Origin: Sulfurimonas hydrogeniphila
GTDB lineage: Bacteria > Campylobacterota > Campylobacteria > Campylobacterales > Sulfurimonadaceae
DNA length: 64,000 nucleotides
Direction of reading: 5' to 3'
NCBI RefSeq assembly: GCF_009068765.1
Contig: NZ_CP035534.1
Coordinates: 1,488,001-1,552,000 of the forward strand
This document shows positions 47,296 through 57,208 of this stretch, in pieces. How positions within the stretch are numbered: the stretch's first letter is position 1; every line of letters starts with the position of its first letter. The translations under genes and the position numbers were made by a program. The notes below the pieces were generated by a model. The model was not told the DNA's origin, ran no database searches, and saw only the letters and a program-made list of their open reading frames with translations.

Positions 47296-48419
47296 TTTAA
47301 CATCTCAAACAAATTCTCTATAATATATTCTTGTTCATCATCACTCAGTTTAGGAAACATTGGTAAAGAGAAACACTCTTTGTAATAGTTATCCATATTA
47401 GGCGTGTATTCATCTCCATAACCTAAACTTTGATAATAAGGTTGCTTATTAATGGGCATATAATGCAACTGAATACCAATATTTTTTTCTCTAAGCCTAT
47501 GAAACAATTCTTCTTTTGAAAGAGTAAGTTTTGAGAAATCAACTTGCACTACATAGAGGTGATACGATGACTTGCCATCAAAAAAATAAAGAGGCTTGAT
47601 AATACTCTCTTTAAAAGCTTCGTCATACCTTTTTACTATCTCTGTTCGCCGTTCTATAAAGCTATCTAGTTTATTAAGTTGAGAAAGACCTAATGCACAC
47701 TGCATATCGCTAATACGGTAGTTAAATCCAAGTTCCCGCATCTCATATTCCCAAGGTTTCATATCGGGGGTTTTAACCATTCCGTGACCTCGCAATGTAA
47801 GCATCTTTGCATAAAGCTCTTTTGAATTTGTAGTAATCGCTCCACCTTCAGCCGTAGTCAAATGCTTCACAGGATGAAAAGAGAAGATAGAAACATCAGA
47901 GTTTGTACAACTCCCTGCTTTGATGCCATTATACACGGCTCCAATAGCATGAGCATTGTCTTCTAAAATTCTAATACTGTAGGTATCTTTTAGATATTTC
48001 AACTTCTCTTGATTGACCATGCGACCTGAAAAGGAAACAGCATATATGGCTTTGATAGAACTGTCTTTTTTAAGCTCCTCTTCACACAGATCCAAATCAA
48101 TATTCCCGTCTTTTGCAATATCGACAAAAATTGGTTTAGCCCCTGCATACAAAATAGCATTGGAAGTAGCCAAAAATGAGTTTGGTGTAGTTAAAACTTT
48201 TTCATCCTTATTTAATAAAACCAATGAAGCCAAATGTAAAGCAGCGGTACCATTAGCAACAGCAATACAATATTTCGCTCCACAATAATTACTAAGAGCC
48301 TTTTCAAATACTTTTACTACCGGACCCGTTGTTAAATAGTCTGATTTTAATACATCTACGACAGCATCAATATCATCTTGCTCTATAAATTGTTTACCAT
48401 AAGGAATAAATTGTTTCAT
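47292..48419 (-). CDS. pseC: UDP-4-amino-4,6-dideoxy-altrose-forming aminotransferase
   Basis: PseC transaminates the PseB product at C4. The 375-aa DegT/DnrJ/EryC1 protein has VANGTAALHLASLVL, LEDNAHAIGAVYNG, and the PLP lysine in FSFHPVKHLTTAEGGAI. It starts 2 bp after pseB ends. Gene order pseB-pseC matches flagellar and capsule nonulosonate loci of Campylobacterota. Confidence 0.94.
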   Translation of the reverse strand: MKQFIPYGKQFIEQDDIDAVVDVLKSDYLTTGPVVKVFEKALSNYCGAKYCIAVANGTAALHLASLVLLNKDEKVLTTPNSFLATSNAILYAGAKPIFVDIAKDGNIDLDLCEEELKKDSSIKAIYAVSFSGRMVNQEKLKYLKDTYSIRILEDNAHAIGAVYNGIKAGSCTNSDVSIFSFHPVKHLTTAEGGAITTNSKELYAKMLTLRGHGMVKTPDMKPWEYEMRELGFNYRISDMQCALGLSQLNKLDSFIERRTEIVKRYDEAFKESIIKPLYFFDGKSSYHLYVVQVDFSKLTLSKEELFHRLREKNIGIQLHYMPINKQPYYQSLGYGDEYTPNMDNYYKECFSLPMFPKLSDDEQEYIIENLFEMLK

Positions 48420-48420
48420 C

Positions 48421-49422
<1,002 letters not shown>

Positions 49423-49540
49423 TCATAATATTAAATTACATATTTGTATAGTTTACTAAGAGTTTTTCGTATTTTTTATAAGAGCAGTACTCAGTATATC
49501 TAAAATTTGAATTGTAGTAAAAAATTTATTTCTTATTATC

Positions 49541-49918
49541 TTAAAAGGTGAAAAATTTTCTGTTAGTATTACATAATCTGTTTTTTCTATTGCTATTGTC
49601 ATAGACTGTTTCCAACTCTCTTTGCAGTTCTTCATACTCAGCTTTTTTTCTGGCGATAAACTTTTTTGTAAGGTCTATTTTGGTTTTTATGCCATCTTCT
49701 GTCAAGAGGTATTTGTACTGGTTTTTATGTTTGTTAGCGAAAAAGTTTTCGGCTTTTACCAAGCCTTTTTCTATGAGGGCTTTAAGAACATAGTTTACTT
49801 TTCCTACACTGTATCCCAATTCATCAGCCAAAGATTTTTGACTTCTTGAGCTTTCTATCTTTCTAAGTACATTCAGTATCAATTCATCATTTTGCAATAC
49901 GGTATTCCTAAAATTCAA
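49541..49918 (-). CDS. MarR-family EPS-associated transcriptional regulator
   Basis: This 125-aa winged-helix protein has SRSQKSLADELGYSVGKVNYVLKALIEKGLVKAENF as its DNA-binding region (residues 28-63), then a coiled-coil tail. It matches the small regulators found near exopolysaccharide operons. It lies directly upstream of pseB on the same strand, so it may control the nonulosonate operon. Its asparagine-rich C-terminus is unusual. Confidence 0.8.
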   Translation of the reverse strand: MNFRNTVLQNDELILNVLRKIESSRSQKSLADELGYSVGKVNYVLKALIEKGLVKAENFFANKHKNQYKYLLTEDGIKTKIDLTKKFIARKKAEYEELQRELETVYDNSNRKNRLCNTNRKFFTF

Positions 49919-49983
49919 TTTTTGAATTATAATCTTTTTTTACTTATATAGTTATAAAATGTTCTCTTTCATTTCAATTTTTC

Positions 49984-50138
49984 TGGAATCTGTACTTTCT
50001 ATGCTAAAACAAACTACAGAAAAAACTAAATTTTTTTCTGTAGTGCCGACTGTTGTTTTTGTCATGCCACTCCCAGCCCACCCTAAAGGATGGGTTCCAA
50101 AAACAATAGCTTCCCGGAATCGGTACTTCAGTGCCGAC
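49984..50138. repeat. REP doublet plus worn half-copy
   Basis: A complete unit at 50075-50138 has left hairpin CCCACCCTAAAGGATGGG, a 17-nt spacer, and right arm GGAATC-GGTACTTCAGTGCC-GAC. It is preceded by a decayed right arm (49984-50003) and the linker TGCCACTCCC. The rest of the 49919-50267 gap shows nothing else but the ComEA-gene leader. Confidence 0.87.
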
Positions 50139-50267
50139 TAACAATTCCAGGTTACAAAAATACCCATTACTATTAAAAGCACACACAATATTCTGACAAT
50201 TAACAATAAAATTAGCTAAATAATATTTTTTTATGTACACTGTATTCAAATCAAAAAAAGGATTTCC

Positions 50268-50516
50268 ATGAAATTTTTAGCTATATTAGCCATAAGTACT
50301 ACACTGCTTTTTAGTGCAGTAGATATAAACAATGCAAGTAAATCAGAGTTGACAACACTAAGCGGCATCGGTGCGAAAAAAGCTGAAGCAGTTTTAGCCT
50401 ACAGAACAAATCACTGTTTTAAAAATGTAGATGATTTAACAGCAGTCAAAGGTATAAGTACTAAAACTGTAGAAAAAAACAGAGCTAATTTAACAGTCGG
50501 AAAGTGTAAAAAATAA
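50268..50516 (+). CDS. ComEA-like secreted helix-hairpin-helix protein
   Basis: This 82-aa protein has a signal peptide (residues 1-17, MKFLAILAISTTLLFSA) and one tandem helix-hairpin-helix domain (VDINNASKSELTTLSGIG, KVDDLTAVKGIS region). ComEA-type proteins bind incoming DNA in the periplasm during transformation. AAAGGA sits before the ATG. Together with LigE it hints at natural competence. It is one of the few plus-strand genes. Confidence 0.87.
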   Translation: MKFLAILAISTTLLFSAVDINNASKSELTTLSGIGAKKAEAVLAYRTNHCFKNVDDLTAVKGISTKTVEKNRANLTVGKCKK

Positions 50517-50589
50517 CTTAATTCTTAGATTAAGAATATTGGCTAACAAACCATACAGTCTCAGCTGTTTGAACTTTTTTGCCACTCTC

Positions 50590-50646
50590 GCCCGCACTAA
50601 AAGTACGGGTTCCCAAATACTGTGGAATCGCTACTTTAGTGCCGAC
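50590..50646. repeat. Compact REP doublet
   Basis: The left arm GCCCGCACTAAAAGTACGGG-TTCC, a 10-nt spacer and the right arm ending GCCGAC are all present. The repeat's last base is also the first base, on the plus strand, of the Uma2 gene's stop codon complement. Confidence 0.85.
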
Positions 50647-51194
50647 TATTTCCAAATTTTACTAAAATCAAACGGCAGTTCTTTGTTGCATTCATCAATT
50701 TTAAATGTCACAATCCCATCGCTAATATCACACATTTTTATATATTTGCCATTTTGAAGCTGGTACACTTTTGCATTTTCTTCTTGAGGATCAACCATGA
50801 TGTAGTAGTTCACACCCTCTTTTTCATACAAATCATATTTTACGCCTCTGTCTTTTTTGGCAGTTGCCTTGGACAATACTTCAAAAATAATTTTTGGCGC
50901 CTGTGTAATATAAGCATCATTTTTGGGTTCATGGCATATCACACTGTTGTCTGGCTGAACAACAGTATCTTCTGCAATTTTCCAATCAACAGGAAGCAAA
51001 ACCTGACATTTTGGACAGTCTTGAAAAATACTTTTCAATTCCCATCCAATATTATTACTTATTTTCTGATGTTTAATCATAGGAGCAGGAGACATAGCGT
51101 ACGGATACCCAGCTATCAGTTCCCACTTTCCATCCCATAATTTATAATCATCATACGTATATCGTGGTATTTCTTCTACTTTTAAAGCACCCAT
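50646..51194 (-). CDS. Uma2 family endonuclease
   Basis: This 182-aa protein has the PD-(D/E)XK fold of the Uma2/DUF820 family: VLLPVDWKIAEDTVVQPDNSVIC carries the catalytic aspartate, and KIIFEVLSKATAKKDRGVKYDLY the E-x-K element. The biological role of these nucleases is not known; they are often expanded beside mobile or repeat DNA. A decayed second copy of its C-terminal part lies at 51.8-52.0 kb. The stop abuts a REP. Confidence 0.87.
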   Translation of the reverse strand: MGALKVEEIPRYTYDDYKLWDGKWELIAGYPYAMSPAPMIKHQKISNNIGWELKSIFQDCPKCQVLLPVDWKIAEDTVVQPDNSVICHEPKNDAYITQAPKIIFEVLSKATAKKDRGVKYDLYEKEGVNYYIMVDPQEENAKVYQLQNGKYIKMCDISDGIVTFKIDECNKELPFDFSKIWK

Positions 51195-51292
51195 AATAAA
51201 TCCTTGTAAAATTATTGTTCATTATAACAAAGTTTTACTTTTTATTTGAATGAGATATTGATAATATTTATTTTGTAATGATGTTCATGAGG

Positions 51293-51368
51293 TGGTGGCC
51301 TGTCTCGGAATCGAACCAAGGACACAGTGATTTTCAGTCACTTGCTCTACCGACTGAGCTAACAGGCC
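51293..51368 (-). tRNA. tRNA-Phe (anticodon GAA)
   Basis: The minus strand reads GGCCTGTTAGCTCAGTCGG..., with anticodon loop CTGAAAA, T-arm GGTTCGATTCC and an encoded CCA. The acceptor stem GGCCTGT/ACAGGCC is perfect. Confidence 0.97.
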
Positions 51369-51582
51369 TTTGTGAAAGAGTTGGAATTATAGTCATACTT
51401 AACTGAATAGTTGCTTAGTATGAAGCTCTTCAGCGGTTTTTTTCTTTTTTCTTTGTCCCAACAGCTTTTGTATAGTTTTTTTAAAACAATATTTCTGTAT
51501 TTATCCAGATCTTTTGTAAATACACACTGGCATTATCTTCTACATATTTACCGTTGCTTACCAACTTTCTTGCTACTATCTC

Positions 51583-51690
51583 AGCCTACCCTGCAGGATG
51601 TGACATTCGGAATCGCTACTTTCTATATTAAAACATGACTTGTGAGAAAAAAACTTGATGTTTTCTTGGAACCTAGGTTTTAACCTAGGC
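51583..51690. repeat. Decayed REP copy and a variant hairpin arm
   Basis: A worn doublet (51583-51626) is followed by a fifth type of arm at 51668-51690: GGAA, then the perfect hairpin CCTAGGTTTTAACCTAGG, then C. The layout (4-nt foot, 18-nt hairpin) equals that of the other arms but the stem sequence differs. The remaining part of the gap 51369-51582 shows no gene. Confidence 0.65.
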
Positions 51691-51710
51691 TTTAATCTTG
51701 AAAAACACAA

Positions 51711-51820
51711 AGCCCGCACTGAAGTACGGGTTCCGAAAAAGCCGCTTAACTTAATGGCATTGCCTAAAGGATAGATTCCAAAAACTGCACATCTCTCGGA
51801 ATCGGTACTTCAGTGCCGAC
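51711..51820. repeat. REP composite with three arms
   Basis: The left arm AGCCCGCACTGAAGTACGGG-TTCC is followed by a spacer, a worn second left arm (GCCTAAAGGATAGATTCC) and a right arm ending GCCGAC at 51820. The first arm with its spacer is repeated in inverted orientation near 59.4 kb. Confidence 0.85.
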
Positions 51821-51822
51821 TG

Positions 51823-52005
51823 TTTCCAAATATCGGTAAAATCAAACGGCAGTTCTTTGTTGCATCCATCTATTTTAAATACTACAACCCCGTCACTTAC
51901 ATCACACATTTTTATATATTTGCTGTTTTGAAGCTTATACACTTTTGCATTTTTTTCCTGCAGGTCAACTGTGATGTAGTATTTTATGCCTCTGTCTTTT
52001 TTGTT
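51823..52005 (-). pseudogene. Remnant of a Uma2 endonuclease gene
   Basis: The minus strand still encodes KYIKMCDVSDGVVVFKID and CNKELPFDF, nearly identical to the C-terminus of the intact Uma2 gene 1 kb away. The N-terminal two thirds are missing. An internal deletion removed about eight residues after KKDRG, and the stop is lost so the frame runs into the REP. It overlaps, in another frame, the 3' end of the glycosyltransferase gene. Confidence 0.8.
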
Positions 52006-52738
52006 GCTCTAAAATTTTTCCATCTAACTCATACTGAATTAAAAGCCTTTTTTCTTCACTATTACATGTAAGCAGCAGTTTTTTGAGCACTTTTATTCTG
52101 TATACATCCATATTTTTTCGAAACCCGAGTTGTGCATCATGCCCGGCATATTTTATAATAAGTGTTTCATCTATAAGCCCTATTTTATGCTTACATGTAA
52201 TACGAAGCCACAGGTCATAATCTTCACAAACTGCCAAATGCTCATCAAAAAGTCCTACTGTTTCGAGTAAACTTTTATGAAGTATTACGGATGAAGGAGC
52301 AATATTACAATATGACAAATTTTCTAAAAAAGCATCTTTTCCTATTTTTCTATATTTTTTAGGTATTTTTACCGTAATTCCGTTTCTCACCCATTTTTCA
52401 TGCGTATAACTCATTAAAATATCCAGATTATGTGTATGAAAATCTACTTGTTTTTGCAGCTTTTGAGGGCAGAATTCATCATCTGAGTCCAAAAAAGCTA
52501 TCCATTCGCTTTTGGCGATTTCTATGCCTTTGTTCCGTGCAGCAGAAACTCCACTGTTTTTTTGATAAATGTATATAATGTTTGGAAAATCATTTTGTAT
52601 GTTACATGTAGTATCGGTAGAACCGTCATCTATCACTATAATTTCTTTTGGTGTGTATGTTTGAGCGAGTACTGATTTTATGGCTCTTTTTAAAAGTTTG
52701 TATCGGTTATATGTTGGAATGATTACCGATATGTCCAT
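51965..52738 (-). CDS. GT2 family glycosyltransferase (3' end recombined)
   Basis: This 257-aa GT-A enzyme has SVIIPTYNRYKLLKRAIKSV, VIDDGSTDTT and AFLDSDDEF (DXD). AGGAGAG, part of a REP linker, serves as its Shine-Dalgarno. After DGKILE the last 15 residues are read from the Uma2 remnant in a different frame, so the original C-terminus has been replaced. Function in glycan assembly is inferred. It contains three TACATGTA palindromes. Confidence 0.85.
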   Translation of the reverse strand: MDISVIIPTYNRYKLLKRAIKSVLAQTYTPKEIIVIDDGSTDTTCNIQNDFPNIIYIYQKNSGVSAARNKGIEIAKSEWIAFLDSDDEFCPQKLQKQVDFHTHNLDILMSYTHEKWVRNGITVKIPKKYRKIGKDAFLENLSYCNIAPSSVILHKSLLETVGLFDEHLAVCEDYDLWLRITCKHKIGLIDETLIIKYAGHDAQLGFRKNMDVYRIKVLKKLLLTCNSEEKRLLIQYELDGKILEQQKRQRHKILHHS

Positions 52739-52760
52739 TTTTCACTCTCCTGCCACTCTC

Positions 52761-52774
52761 GCCCGCACTGAAGT
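52761..52774. repeat. Left part of a REP cut by an insertion sequence
   Basis: GCCCGCACTGAAGT, preceded by the usual linker TGCCACTCTC, stops in mid-hairpin at the IS boundary. The rest resumes at 54185. ACTGAAGT is present on both sides, the 8-bp target duplication. Confidence 0.92.
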
Positions 52775-54184
52775 CATAAGTATCTACACAACTCAAAAAA
52801 GCAAAGAAAGCGGAATAGATATTGCATAAGATTTTAAAAAACAAGAGAGTTTATGCAATGGAAGAGCGTTTAAAAAAAAAGATATATGAGACTGGTAAAA
52901 AGTCATATGAATCATAAACAACACAGTACCAATGGATTAAACCTGCTACAAAAGACTGAAGGATTTTCACAAGCACAAAGTGCTTGGAGATTTTACAATA
53001 ATGAGCATGTAGATATAGAGTCACTCAATGAGCCAATGCTTACAAGAGGGATTAAAACTATTAATAAAAGCAGTGATGAATATATACTTGTAGCCCATGA
53101 CTGGTCACTCATAAATTATAAAAACCATACGGCAAAAACAGATTGTATACGAAAACGCAGAAGCAATGTAAATAATGCTTCATCAAGAGGATATGAGTTG
53201 CAAAGTTCCCTTGCAATTGAGAGCAGCAGCGGCAAACCAATCCTTCCCTTGGTACAGAACCTAAAGACACAAGATAAAGTGCTCTCAAGCTATAATCCTA
53301 CAATGAAGAGTCATCTTACCCATCTCGGTGAATTAACACAAAGAATAGCTTATATCAATCAATCCCTCAACATACAAAAGAAAATTGTACATGTAATTGA
53401 CAGAGAAGCAGACAGTGCGGGGTTTTTCAGAGGACTGCAAAAAGAGGATTTATATATAGTACGAGCATTAGACAATGTCAAAGTCAGGTATGAAGATGAA
53501 GATATTACCCAAAAAGAGTTGTCCAAAAAAATGGATAAAGGCAAATATGTAAAAACTATACAGTATCAAAATAAAAAAGTAAAAATTTATGTTAATACGG
53601 TAGATATACTTATAACAAGAGACAGCTATCAAAAGACAGATACGCCACAAGGTAAAACAATAAAACAAAAAGTAAAAGGCAAGCCAATAAAAAACAGATT
53701 TATAGTCCAAAGACTCATAGATGAGAAGAACAATACAGTTGCTACCTGGCTTCTGTTAAGCAATCTTCCAAAAGATGTTGATATAACAAGGATAGGATTG
53801 TGGTATTATTACAGATGGAATATAGAAACGTATTTTAAACTGTTAAAAAGCTCAGGGTTTAATTTGGAAAAATGGCAGCAAGAGAGTGCACAGGCTATAT
53901 TTAAACGCTTGTTTGTTGCCTCTTATGCCTGTTTGCTTGTATGGGAAATTGAACATACAAATAGTAAAAACATGCTGGCAATTAGAAAGTTTTTAGTTCG
54001 ATTAAGCGGGAGATTGGTAGCAAGAAAGAAGATATCTACCTCTCCGGCTCTGTTAGCAGGTTTATGGAACTTCTTCTCTGCTATGGATATGCTTGAACTT
54101 TATGATATTGAAGAACTCCATAGCATTAAAAAAGAACTCAATGACTTTATGCAGATGGAGTTTTAAGTTGTGTAGATACTTATG
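52775..54184 (+). mobile_element. IS4-family insertion sequence (IS50/ISPepr1-like)
   Basis: The element is 1410 bp with perfect 19-bp terminal inverted repeats (CATAAGTATCTACACAACT and its complement) and an 8-bp target duplication, ACTGAAGT. It carries one transposase gene. It interrupts a REP hairpin exactly inside the stem, so it arrived after the REP. Confidence 0.95.
52858..54166 (+). CDS. IS4-family DDE transposase (frameshift near start)
   Basis: DDE residues are visible (numbering from the ATG at 52886): D72 in VAHDWSLINY, D172 in VIDREADSAGF, and E314 in YYYRWNIETYFKLLKSSG, the Y-(2)-R-(3)-E-(6)-K signature. The long frame starts at 52886, but the N-terminal MEERLKK begins at 52858 in another frame. 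A one-base change in the A9 run (52872-52880) would join them as RLKKRYMRLVK, as in related transposases. It is either inactive, made by slippage, or a sequence error. Confidence 0.88.
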
Positions 54185-54244
54185 ACTGAAGTACGAGTTC
54201 CCAAATAACTGCATATTCTTCGGAATCGGTACTTTAGTGCCGAC
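54185..54244. repeat. Right part of the IS-interrupted REP
   Basis: Starting with the duplicated ACTGAAGT, the hairpin is completed as ACGAG-TTCC. A spacer and a right arm ending GCCGAC follow. The unit ends 5 bp before the mqnE stop codon. Confidence 0.9.
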
Positions 54245-54248
54245 CAGT

Positions 54249-55286
54249 TTACCAGACCTTTATCTCATTATACACACTGTCACGCTCAACAGGAATAAAG
54301 CCAGAATTTGTTATCAATCCCGTAAATTCTTTCACATCCACCCCATTGGCACTCGCGGCTCCTGCTGCAGAGTTGATGGACTCTTTTTCTATCGTCCCAT
54401 CCAAATCATTTGCCCCGAATTCCTGTGCGACAAGTGCAAGATTCACAGTCGATGTCACCCAGTACGCTTTTAAATTCGGCACATTGTCAAGAACCAGCCT
54501 TGCAATGGCATAGGTTTTGAGTATTTCATTTGCCGTAATCGGTTTGTCAATATTAAGGTAATTATTTTCTGTCTGATAGACAAGCGGTATAAAAGCGTTA
54601 AACCCACCCGTTATATCTTGCAACTCACGAATTCGCATCATATGATCTATACGGTTTGCACGAGATTCTACATGTCCAAAAAGCATAGTAACATTAGATT
54701 TTTTCCCGCGTTCATGCCATTTACGATGAATTTCAAACCATTGATCTGATGTCACTTTGCCTTTACAGATGTAATCTCTGACCTTTTCATCAAAAATCTC
54801 CGCACCGCCGCCGGGCATAGAATCTACACCGTTTTCTACCATCAAATCAAGCACTTCATCATATGTAAGTCCATGATGACGAGACAAGAAGTCCACTTCT
54901 GCAGCAGTCAATGCCTTTACATGTAAGGCTGGATACTTCTCTTTGATTTTTTTAAAAATACCCAAATACCAATCGAGCGTTACATTAGGATTATGGGCAG
55001 AAACTATGTGAACCTCTTTTGCATCATGTGCCACTATGTTGTCGACTATATTCATAATTTCTTCATGGCTCATTGTATACTGGTTAGGATTTTTGCGTGT
55101 TGCCGAATAGGCGCAAAATTTACAAACATCTGCACAGACGTTTGTAGGGTTTATATGCCGGTTAATATTAAAATATGTCTTTTTACCGTGTAATTCCTGA
55201 CGCTTTGCATCGGCAAGTTCACCAAGTTCAAAAAGGTCTCTTTCATAAAGTTTTATTGCATCTTCAAAATTTATTCTGTTATTCAT
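54249..55286 (-). CDS. mqnE: Aminofutalosine synthase (radical SAM)
   Basis: MqnE adds the adenosyl radical to the enolpyruvyl-benzoate intermediate in the futalosine menaquinone pathway. The radical SAM cluster motif CADVCKFCAY is near residue 55, and MPGGGAEIFDEKVRDYI and FGHVESRANRIDHMMRIR are family segments. The ATG at 55286 (345 aa) starts MNNRINFEDAIKLYERDLF, the expected N-terminus. The frame stays open 72 codons further only because REP DNA lacks stops there. It is flanked by REPs on both sides. Confidence 0.94.
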   Translation of the reverse strand: MNNRINFEDAIKLYERDLFELGELADAKRQELHGKKTYFNINRHINPTNVCADVCKFCAYSATRKNPNQYTMSHEEIMNIVDNIVAHDAKEVHIVSAHNPNVTLDWYLGIFKKIKEKYPALHVKALTAAEVDFLSRHHGLTYDEVLDLMVENGVDSMPGGGAEIFDEKVRDYICKGKVTSDQWFEIHRKWHERGKKSNVTMLFGHVESRANRIDHMMRIRELQDITGGFNAFIPLVYQTENNYLNIDKPITANEILKTYAIARLVLDNVPNLKAYWVTSTVNLALVAQEFGANDLDGTIEKESINSAAGAASANGVDVKEFTGLITNSGFIPVERDSVYNEIKVW

Positions 55287-55314
55287 TCTTTTACCTGTTT
55301 TTTTAGCGCTTGCA

Positions 55315-55446
55315 GCCCACTCCAAGAATGGCTCCGGAATCGGTACTTCAGTGCCGACTGTTACTACTTTTTTGTCACTCCCGCCCACCCTAAAGGATGG
55401 GTTCCGAAAAATAATGACTCCTCGGAATCGGTACTTCAGTGCCGAC
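55315..55446. repeat. Two REP doublets between lsrK and mqnE
   Basis: In unit one (55315-55358) the worn left arm directly touches the right arm, with no spacer. In unit two (55383-55446) the hairpin is CCCACCCTAAAGGATGGG, with an 18-nt spacer and a right arm. The linker TTTTTTGTCACTCCC lies between them. They fill the gap to lsrK. Confidence 0.9.
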
Positions 55447-55455
55447 TTTACTTCT

Positions 55456-57018
55456 TTAAAGTCCGGGGGCTTTCCACATTGAAGTCGTGATATTATCATC
55501 AACTAGCTTTAATTGCACTTCATACGCTTTTTGCCATCTTTCTTTTAACTTTGCATAAACTTCTTTATTCTTCTCGTTGGGCATATATTTTTTATCCCAG
55601 ACCACCAACTCTTTTGCCGCTTCTGCTAAACTTTTATAAACACCGACACCTACACCTGCTGCCATTGCCGCACCAAGTGCGGTTGCCTCGGTCACTTTTG
55701 GAATCTTCACCACACAGCCCGTTACATCCGCTAGAATCTGTGCCCACAGTTTTCCTTTGCTTGCCCCGCCTGCAAAGACAATCTCTTTTATTTTTATACC
55801 GCTGAATACCTCTATATTTTGCAAATTAATGCTTGAAACAATGGCAGCATTTTCCTCCAAACTCCGAAACATTGAGATATGATTATATTTCTCGGCATCA
55901 AGTCCGAGATTTAAAAAACTCGGCGCGGCATGGTACCACTTGCCGTATTTCATCACATCTGAAAATATCGGTAAAATATCATAAGAACCTGCGGGAATTT
56001 TCTGTGCTTTTTCTTCTAAAACTTCATAAACATCTTTACCACACAGACTTGCCTCTTCTTTTTCCGTCTGACAAAAAGCGTCGCGAAACCAGCGCATAAC
56101 AAGCCCAGAAAAAAATGTTATGCCCTCCGCCTGAGAAAGCCCTTCTATAACATGCGGATTGACGCGTATACTCATATCTTTTGGTGGTTTGACACTGCTT
56201 GGAATATTGACCACCTGTTGCCAAAAACTTCCACCCAAAATTGCCACATCACCCTCTTTGACAACCCCGAGTCCGGCAGAACCAAGTTGCACATCTCCTC
56301 CGCCCATCACAACTTTCGTCAAGGGGCTCAATCCTGTTTCATCTGCAACTTTTTCACTTACATTGCCAAGAATCGTTCCCGTTTCCAGCACAGGAGGAAA
56401 TATCTCCTCTTTTATACCGACTTTTTGTGCCATCTCTTTTTCCCAGCTGCGCGAAGCAAGAGAAAAAATTCCTGTAGTGCCGCCGTTACTTGGGTCAACG
56501 GCTATTACTCCGCTCAAACGTGCCAAAATCCAATCACCTATCATAGAAATATTTGCCACTTTTTCATAGATTTTTGGTCTCTTGTTTTTAAGCCACAGCA
56601 AACGGGGCAAAGCGCCAAGAGCAAAGGTCTGTCCGCTTTTTTGGTAAAACTCTTCTTCGATTTCAGGAAATTTTTCTTTTAAATATTTTACTTCTTTTGA
56701 AGCACGGGCATCAACATTAGCAACGCCCCAGAGTTCCTTGCCGTTCTTGTCATACAGGACAATTCCCTCACGCATACTTGTAGCACTGAGTGCCAAAATA
56801 TCTGCAGGATTAATCTTTGATTTTGCAATAACATTTTTGATACAGTTACATGTAAGCAGCCAGTTCTTTTCAAAATCAAAAGCCATGGAGTTTGCTACAC
56901 CCTCTTCTTCTAAATGTGTCCATTCTTTTTGCTCTGCGGCAATTTGCTTCCCCTGCGTATCAAAAAGTACAGCACGAATACTTCCTGTACCTGCATCTAT
57001 TGCTAAAAGATATGCCAT
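55456..57018 (-). CDS. lsrK: Autoinducer-2 kinase (FGGY family)
   Basis: The 520-aa product resembles enterobacterial LsrK along its whole length: LLAIDAGTGSIRAVLFDTQG (N-terminal phosphate site), SMREGIVLY, VDPSNGGTTG, GGGDVQLG, ALEENAAIVS, FAGGASKGKLW, and even the end TTSMWKAPGL. LsrK phosphorylates AI-2 (DPD) in the cytoplasm. The ATG at 57018 has AAAAGGA upstream. No LsrACDB transporter or LsrR is in the window, but an LsrG-like gene and an aldolase lie upstream on the same strand. Confidence 0.92.
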   Translation of the reverse strand: MAYLLAIDAGTGSIRAVLFDTQGKQIAAEQKEWTHLEEEGVANSMAFDFEKNWLLTCNCIKNVIAKSKINPADILALSATSMREGIVLYDKNGKELWGVANVDARASKEVKYLKEKFPEIEEEFYQKSGQTFALGALPRLLWLKNKRPKIYEKVANISMIGDWILARLSGVIAVDPSNGGTTGIFSLASRSWEKEMAQKVGIKEEIFPPVLETGTILGNVSEKVADETGLSPLTKVVMGGGDVQLGSAGLGVVKEGDVAILGGSFWQQVVNIPSSVKPPKDMSIRVNPHVIEGLSQAEGITFFSGLVMRWFRDAFCQTEKEEASLCGKDVYEVLEEKAQKIPAGSYDILPIFSDVMKYGKWYHAAPSFLNLGLDAEKYNHISMFRSLEENAAIVSSINLQNIEVFSGIKIKEIVFAGGASKGKLWAQILADVTGCVVKIPKVTEATALGAAMAAGVGVGVYKSLAEAAKELVVWDKKYMPNEKNKEVYAKLKERWQKAYEVQLKLVDDNITTSMWKAPGL

Positions 57019-57052
57019 ATTTTTCCTTTTCATTAACTTTCCTACCACGCTT

Positions 57053-57203
57053 GCCCGCACTGAAGTACGGGTTCCAAAATGCAGTGACTCCTCGGAATCG
57101 GTACTTCAGTGCCGACTCTTTGAACTTTTTTGCCGCTCCCACCCACCCTAAAGGATAGGTTCCAGAATGCAGTGACTCCCGGAATCGGTACTTCAGTGCC
57201 GAC
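57053..57203. repeat. Two REP doublets at the 3' side of the RAYT gene
   Basis: Unit one (57053-57116) and unit two (57141-57203) have near-identical spacers containing AATGCAGTGACTCC and share the linker TTTTTTGCCGCTCCC. Unit two ends 5 bp from the RAYT stop codon. Confidence 0.92.
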
Positions 57204-57208
57204 TTTTG

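Noticed and set aside
55287-55502. 72-codon N-terminal extension of MqnE
   Set aside because: It reads through REP DNA (SALKYRFRG, GTEVPIPE). The family N-terminus starts at MNNRINFED, so the extension is an accident of a stop-free repeat.
55551-55805. Plus-strand proline- and leucine-rich ORF
   Set aside because: It lies fully antisense to the well-conserved lsrK coding sequence and has no start signals.
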